Shown piece after piece: positions 7,164 through 9,795 of a stretch of DNA of 9,795 nucleotides. The notes beneath the pieces are model-generated. The model searched no databases and was not told the DNA's origin. It worked only from the letters and a program-made list of their open reading frames with translations. Where the stretch lies: assembly GCA_903845455.1 (NCBI GenBank), contig CAIMXN010000180.1:1-9795 (forward strand), in the 5' to 3' direction. The position numbers were made by a program, and so were the translations under genes. Positions within the stretch are counted from its first letter, which is position 1. The number at the start of each line of letters is the position of its first letter. This DNA is from an uncultured beta proteobacterium (GTDB taxonomy: Bacteria > Pseudomonadota > Gammaproteobacteria > Burkholderiales > Burkholderiaceae).

Positions 7164-7187
7164 CGAATTGGGCGCTTACCCTAAAAT
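7160..7187 (+). promoter_or_regulatory. Sigma70-type promoter for the lipoprotein gene
   Basis: The -35 TTGACG (7160-7165) and -10 TAAAAT (7182-7187) each match the consensus at 5 of 6 positions, with a 16-bp spacer. The predicted transcript starts near 7194, about 20 bases before the ATG at 7216, leaving room for the GGTGA ribosome binding site. Confidence 0.6.
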
Positions 7188-7215
7188 GCTCTTATTGAGT
7201 AGCTTGGTGAAAATA

Positions 7216-7674
7216 ATGAACCCATTTCTAATTTCTAAATATGTAGCTGCCGCTGCACTTGTGGCGTTCTTGGGCGCATGTGCATCTTCGAGTGATTCCC
7301 CAACAGGCACCTCTAATGAAGTTCAAGAAACGCAAACTCAGTTACTAGGCGATATGCCCTTGCCTGTCGCTTCGAAGATTATTGGCGCGGATTCATTAAT
7401 TATTGGTCGCGGCGATAACTGGGTTGGGCGTGTAGTTCTCTCTGGTGTGCAATCACCCACCGATATTTATGCCTTCTTCCAATCAGAATATCCTAGAGCA
7501 GGATGGACTACGATCAGTGCCGTTAAATCTAAAACGAGTATTTTGGTTTTCACTAAAGGTGATCGCACTTCAACTGTTGAGTTGAATGAGGGCCCCCTAA
7601 CTGGACCCAAAACATTAATCACCATTACTTCATCACCCAAGAATGCCAACGTTATTGCGCCAAACAAAAAATAA
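7216..7674 (+). CDS. Small predicted outer-membrane lipoprotein, function unknown
   Basis: The 152-residue product begins with a lipoprotein signal peptide: N-terminal Lys8, a hydrophobic core (about 9-18) and the lipobox L19-G20-A21-C22. Lipidation at Cys22 would leave a 131-residue mature protein. Residue +2 is Ala rather than Asp, so by the usual Lol rule it should go to the outer membrane. After a Ser/Thr-rich linker comes a compact domain (about 45-140) with SLIIGRGDNWVGRVVL, YAFFQSEYPRAGW and SILVFTKGDRTSTVEL, a pattern I associate with uncharacterised proteobacterial lipoproteins but cannot name. ATG 7216 is chosen because GGTGA lies at a proper distance and the signal peptide starts there; in-frame TTG 7138 and ATG 7183 would put extra residues ahead of it, and 7138 lies upstream of the predicted promoter. 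It is likely monocistronic, with its own promoter and terminator. Confidence 0.85.
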   Translation: MNPFLISKYVAAAALVAFLGACASSSDSPTGTSNEVQETQTQLLGDMPLPVASKIIGADSLIIGRGDNWVGRVVLSGVQSPTDIYAFFQSEYPRAGWTTISAVKSKTSILVFTKGDRTSTVELNEGPLTGPKTLITITSSPKNANVIAPNKK

Positions 7675-7716
7675 TTTGGTGCAACAACAGTTGCTTGATG
7701 TCATTGGATGTGCAGT

Positions 7717-7746
7717 AAAAAAAAGACCTCAACAGAGGTCTTTTTT
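7717..7746. terminator. Bidirectional terminator between the lipoprotein gene and lexA
   Basis: GACCTC (7725-7730) pairs with GAGGTC (7735-7740) around the loop AACA, flanked by eight A's (7717-7724) and six T's (7741-7746). It works on either strand, ending the rightward lipoprotein transcript and the leftward lexA transcript. Confidence 0.88.
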
Positions 7747-7769
7747 GTTGAGCACTCAATCCTTCTACT

Positions 7770-8489
7770 TTATAAGCCTTCAGCCCTGATAAGGCCTACC
7801 GCTTGACCTTCAACGGCAAAGTTGGTTTGTCTGCCATCAACTAGAATATTTTTGAAATCTGGATTTTCGGCTTGTAACTCAATCACCAAGCCATTCGGTG
7901 TTTTCTTTTGATTCCAGCGCTTCACTGTGACTTCATCATCTAAGCGAGCGACAACGATGTCACCATTGCGCACTTCAGTTGTTTTTTTAACAGCTAAATA
8001 ATCGCCATCCAAAATTCCAGCATCACGCATGCTCATGCCGACTACTTTTAATAGGTAATCTGCACCCTTACTAAATAAGCTTGGGTCAATAGGCACATGT
8101 TTTTCAATATGCTCAACTGCCATGATGGGTGAGCCAGCAGCCACTCGACCAATGAGTGGCAGAGTGAGTTGTTGAAGTGCGCCAGAGGGTAAAGACATCT
8201 GACGATATTTATTGGGATTGCGTGACTGATTAAAACGTTGTGGAATGCGAATGCCACGCGAGGTTCCTGGCGTGAGTTCGATATATCCCTTTTTAGCAAG
8301 TGCACGAAGATGTTCTTCTGCAGCATTGGCCGATGCAAAACCTAATTGAGTGGCGATTTCTGCGCGGGTTGGGGGAAGACCGCTGTCTCCAATCGCGTTG
8401 GTAATTAAGTCCAAAATCTCACTTTGCCGAGCGGTAAGTTTTGGGAGGGCAGCTAGCTCCTCAATAAAATCAACTGTATTTATGTCCAT
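7770..8489 (-). CDS. lexA: LexA repressor of the SOS response
   Basis: LexA represses DNA-damage genes and self-cleaves when bound to RecA filaments. An N-terminal winged helix-turn-helix starts at LTARQSEILDLI (about 18-29), with the recognition segment PPTRAEIATQLGF and NAAEEHLRALAKKGYIE. The C-terminal S24-type peptidase domain has the cleavage site A118-G119 in VAAGSP, nucleophile Ser153 in GMSMRD and general base Lys190 in VTVKRW. Each lies exactly 34 residues beyond its E. coli counterpart (84/85, 119, 156). At 239 residues it exceeds the E. coli protein (202) by about 14 residues at the N terminus and about 20 in the inter-domain linker. The ATG at 8489 is one base from an SOS box and has no Shine-Dalgarno sequence; no other start codon lies between it and the DNA-binding domain. 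Autoregulation is expected. Confidence 0.97.
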   Translation of the reverse strand: MDINTVDFIEELAALPKLTARQSEILDLITNAIGDSGLPPTRAEIATQLGFASANAAEEHLRALAKKGYIELTPGTSRGIRIPQRFNQSRNPNKYRQMSLPSGALQQLTLPLIGRVAAGSPIMAVEHIEKHVPIDPSLFSKGADYLLKVVGMSMRDAGILDGDYLAVKKTTEVRNGDIVVARLDDEVTVKRWNQKKTPNGLVIELQAENPDFKNILVDGRQTNFAVEGQAVGLIRAEGL

Positions 8490-8490
8490 A

Positions 8491-8506
8491 CTGGGATTGT
8501 ATACAG
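8491..8506 (-). promoter_or_regulatory. LexA operator (SOS box) of lexA
   Basis: The minus strand reads CTGTATACAATCCCAG, which matches CTGT-N8-ACAG with one mismatch in the right half-site (CCAG). It contains the lexA -10 element and ends one base before the lexA ATG. This position would block polymerase, giving negative autoregulation. The box also lies 46 bp from the asparaginase start on the other strand. Confidence 0.8.
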
Positions 8507-8523
8507 CTTTTTGGGTATTTCAA
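8496..8523 (-). promoter_or_regulatory. Sigma70 promoter of lexA
   Basis: On the minus strand the -35 is TTGAAA (8523-8518) and the -10 is TACAAT (8501-8496), with a 16-bp spacer. A six-base discriminator, CCCAGT, places the predicted transcription start on the A of the lexA ATG, implying a leaderless mRNA. Confidence 0.65.
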
Positions 8524-8551
8524 GAACTTTTCTGGCGGTAGATAATGGCTG

Positions 8552-9628
8552 ATGAGCTTAATCGACCTAAATACAACAAAATCCCCCCATATTTTGGTTC
8601 TTGGGATGGGTGGCACCATTGCGGGTTTGGCTAAGGAGCCTGGCAGTAACCCACTTGAATATCAAGCTGGTCAAGTTGGCATCAAGGGCTTGCTAGAACA
8701 AATTCAGGCAGCTATTCCAGGTGATCTCAAACTGGCATCTCGGCAGCTTGCTAACATGAATAGTAAGGATCTTAGTGAGTCATTCCTAACCCAGCTTGGC
8801 ATAGCGGTTAAGGACTCCCTGAAAAATCCAGCTGTACAGGGGATTGTAATTACCCATGGTACAGATACCATTGAGGAGGCTGGATTCTTCCTTCAGGCAA
8901 CGTGTGGCAATGCTGCTGAAACATTAGGCAAACGGGTGGTGTTGACGGGTGCGATGCTACCCAATAATGCGCCTGGGGCTGATGGCCCTAATAATCTCTT
9001 AGGCGCCATTCGTTGGGCTTCTACTCCTTTAGAAAATTGTCCAGGGGGTATCTATGCGGTGTTCTCTGGCAAGGTTTGTATGGCGAGGGACCTTGCCAAG
9101 CGTCATGGTACGGCTTTAAACGCCCCTTTAATGGACTCTCCTACGAGTCCTATTGGTTTGATTAACCCATCCTGGCTATCTGGCGTGAAGGCTGTGGAGT
9201 TAGCCTGGGATACAGATTTTCCCATCCCTCAAGCAGGAGAGTGGCCTTGGGTAGAAATTCTGACGAGTCATGCTGGCGCGCGCGCGGAGACAATTACGCA
9301 TTGGCTCAGTAGTCAGGTGGAAGGGCTGGTGCTTGCAGGCTCAGGGATGGGGGGATTTCATGAGGCCTGGGCAGAACCTTTGGAGAAGGCTGCATCTAAG
9401 GGAATTGCCTTGATCAGAACGAGTCGGACGGGTAGTGGCACAACTTACCGTGATATTCCAGAAAAAGATCCCATTGGTTGCAGGGTTGCAGGTAGTCTCT
9501 CTGCTCCTCGGGCGCGCATTGCGCTCCAATTGGCGATAAATGCGGCAAAACAGGCAAACTTAGTTGGTAAACCCCTGACTTGGCAGGATTTTTTTGCTAG
9601 AATAGCGGACTTACCTGAAATTCGGTAA
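8552..9628 (+). CDS. L-asparaginase, type II-like (asparaginase/glutaminase family)
   Basis: The family hydrolyses L-asparagine to aspartate and ammonia. The 358-residue product has both active-site signatures: GMGGTIAG with nucleophile Thr22, and THGTDT with Thr104-Asp105, plus Lys183 in ARDLAKRHG at the position of the catalytic Lys. Tyr37 (in NPLEYQAGQVG) matches the flexible-loop tyrosine of E. coli AnsB. GADGPNNLLGA and the C-terminal GSGMGGFHEAW segment are also typical. The resemblance is to the type II (AnsB) sequence group, but I see no signal peptide, so the protein is probably cytoplasmic. Glutaminase side activity cannot be judged. ATG 8552 is the likely start; no convincing Shine-Dalgarno sequence precedes it. 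It is divergent from lexA across 62 bp and is followed by the rpsF leader, with no clear terminator between. Confidence 0.9.
   Translation: MSLIDLNTTKSPHILVLGMGGTIAGLAKEPGSNPLEYQAGQVGIKGLLEQIQAAIPGDLKLASRQLANMNSKDLSESFLTQLGIAVKDSLKNPAVQGIVITHGTDTIEEAGFFLQATCGNAAETLGKRVVLTGAMLPNNAPGADGPNNLLGAIRWASTPLENCPGGIYAVFSGKVCMARDLAKRHGTALNAPLMDSPTSPIGLINPSWLSGVKAVELAWDTDFPIPQAGEWPWVEILTSHAGARAETITHWLSSQVEGLVLAGSGMGGFHEAWAEPLEKAASKGIALIRTSRTGSGTTYRDIPEKDPIGCRVAGSLSAPRARIALQLAINAAKQANLVGKPLTWQDFFARIADLPEIR
9575..9603 (+). promoter_or_regulatory. Candidate promoter for the rpsF operon inside the asparaginase 3' end
   Basis: CTGACT (9575-9580), a 17-bp spacer and TAGAAT (9598-9603) preceded by TGC form an extended -10 promoter. 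The predicted start near 9610 would give a leader of about 155 bases before rpsF. A second -10-like TACAAT at 9669-9674 has no good -35, so this is the better of two candidates. Confidence 0.4.
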
Positions 9629-9687
9629 GCGTTGTAAAAACAGCAGTAAAAGTATTGTAAGTTTTACCTACAATTTGTTACTACCTT

Positions 9688-9743
9688 GTCACACTGGCGC
9701 TAACTTCAAAAACCATCGGAAGTTAGCAAGACGCCCAGGTGAC
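9688..9743 (+). promoter_or_regulatory. Long imperfect hairpin in the rpsF leader, possible autoregulatory element
   Basis: The outer stem GTCAC (9688-9692) pairs with GTGAC (9739-9743). After a bulged A, CTGG-CG (9694-9699) pairs with CG-CC-CAG (9732-9738) with one bulged C. After a five-base 3' bulge (CAAGA), CTAACTTC (9700-9707) pairs with GAAGTTAG (9719-9726) under the 11-base loop AAAAACCATCG. No T tract follows, so it is not an intrinsic terminator. Ribosomal protein S6-S18 binds rpsF leaders in many bacteria, but I see no clear unpaired CCG of that motif, so the link is inferred. Confidence 0.55.
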
Positions 9744-9764
9744 TCAATCCTTAAGGAGTGTTAG

Positions 9765-9795
9765 ATGCGTCATTATGAAATCGTCTTTATCGTCC
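9765..9795 (+). CDS. rpsF: 30S ribosomal protein S6, first ten codons (truncated by the window edge)
   Basis: The reading MRHYEIVFIV from ATG 9765 is the characteristic N terminus of S6, the small-subunit protein that pairs with S18 on the platform. A strong ribosome binding site, AAGGAG (9753-9758), lies six bases before the ATG, unlike most genes in this window. In related bacteria priB, rpsR and rplI follow, but they are outside the window. Confidence 0.93.
   Translation, partial: MRHYEIVFIV

Noticed and set aside
7138..7215. N-terminal extension of the lipoprotein from TTG 7138 or ATG 7183.
   Set aside because: It would put 11 to 26 residues ahead of the signal peptide. The 7138 start also lies upstream of the predicted promoter, and ATG 7216 has a good ribosome binding site.
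7681..7694. Small hairpin GCAAC-AACA-GTTGC after the lipoprotein stop.
   Set aside because: No T run follows and the real terminator at 7717-7746 explains the region.
8474..8489. Second SOS-like site (CTGT-N8-CCAT) at the start of lexA.
   Set aside because: The right half-site matches only two of four bases, so it is weaker than chance would allow me to claim.
9646..9674. AT-rich inverted repeats (GTAAAA/TTTTAC and ATTGTA/TACAAT) after asparaginase as a terminator.
   Set aside because: The pairings compete with each other, are AT-rich and lack a GC stem, so termination is not supported.

Overview
This is a housekeeping stretch of a betaproteobacterial chromosome, most likely from Burkholderiales and close to Polynucleobacter. 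I infer this from protein character, moderate GC content, an EarP/EF-P(Arg32) pair, and the gene order acpS-nagZ ... efp-earP | uvrC-pgsA-tRNA-Gly-tRNA-Cys ... lexA | asparaginase | rpsF. I could not run a database search, so the genus is an inference.

Layout. Positions 1-1475 (+) hold the 3' part of acpS (holo-ACP synthase) and nagZ (muropeptide-recycling beta-N-acetylglucosaminidase). Positions 1489-4304 (-) hold a leftward block of earP (EF-P arginine rhamnosyltransferase), efp (elongation factor P with target Arg32), a strong terminator, and a two-part GNAT-like protein of unknown substrate that converges on nagZ. Positions 4303-6803 (+) hold uvrC (excision nuclease subunit) and pgsA (phosphatidylglycerophosphate synthase), then tRNA-Gly(GCC) and tRNA-Cys(GCA) at 6931-7129 with a terminator-like hairpin between them. 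Positions 7216-7674 (+) hold a small lipoprotein gene with a good sigma70 promoter whose -35 overlaps a palindrome. Positions 7770-8489 (-) hold lexA, with an SOS box on its promoter next to the start codon. Positions 8552-9628 (+) hold a type II-like asparaginase. At 9629-9795 lies a structured leader and the first ten codons of rpsF (ribosomal protein S6).

How the genes work together. EarP modifies EF-P, so those two form a functional pair. LexA represses the SOS regulon and, from the operator seen here, its own gene. UvrC is the nucleotide-excision repair nuclease. NagZ and PgsA serve cell-wall recycling and phospholipid synthesis. There is no mobile element, CRISPR array, phage gene or obvious new multi-gene system. 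The unusual points are regulatory or architectural: overlapping divergent start codons of earP and uvrC, an apparently leaderless lexA, a long hairpin in the rpsF leader, the palindrome at the lipoprotein promoter, and a GNAT protein with an altered CoA-loop glycine. No gap between genes exceeds 300 bases.
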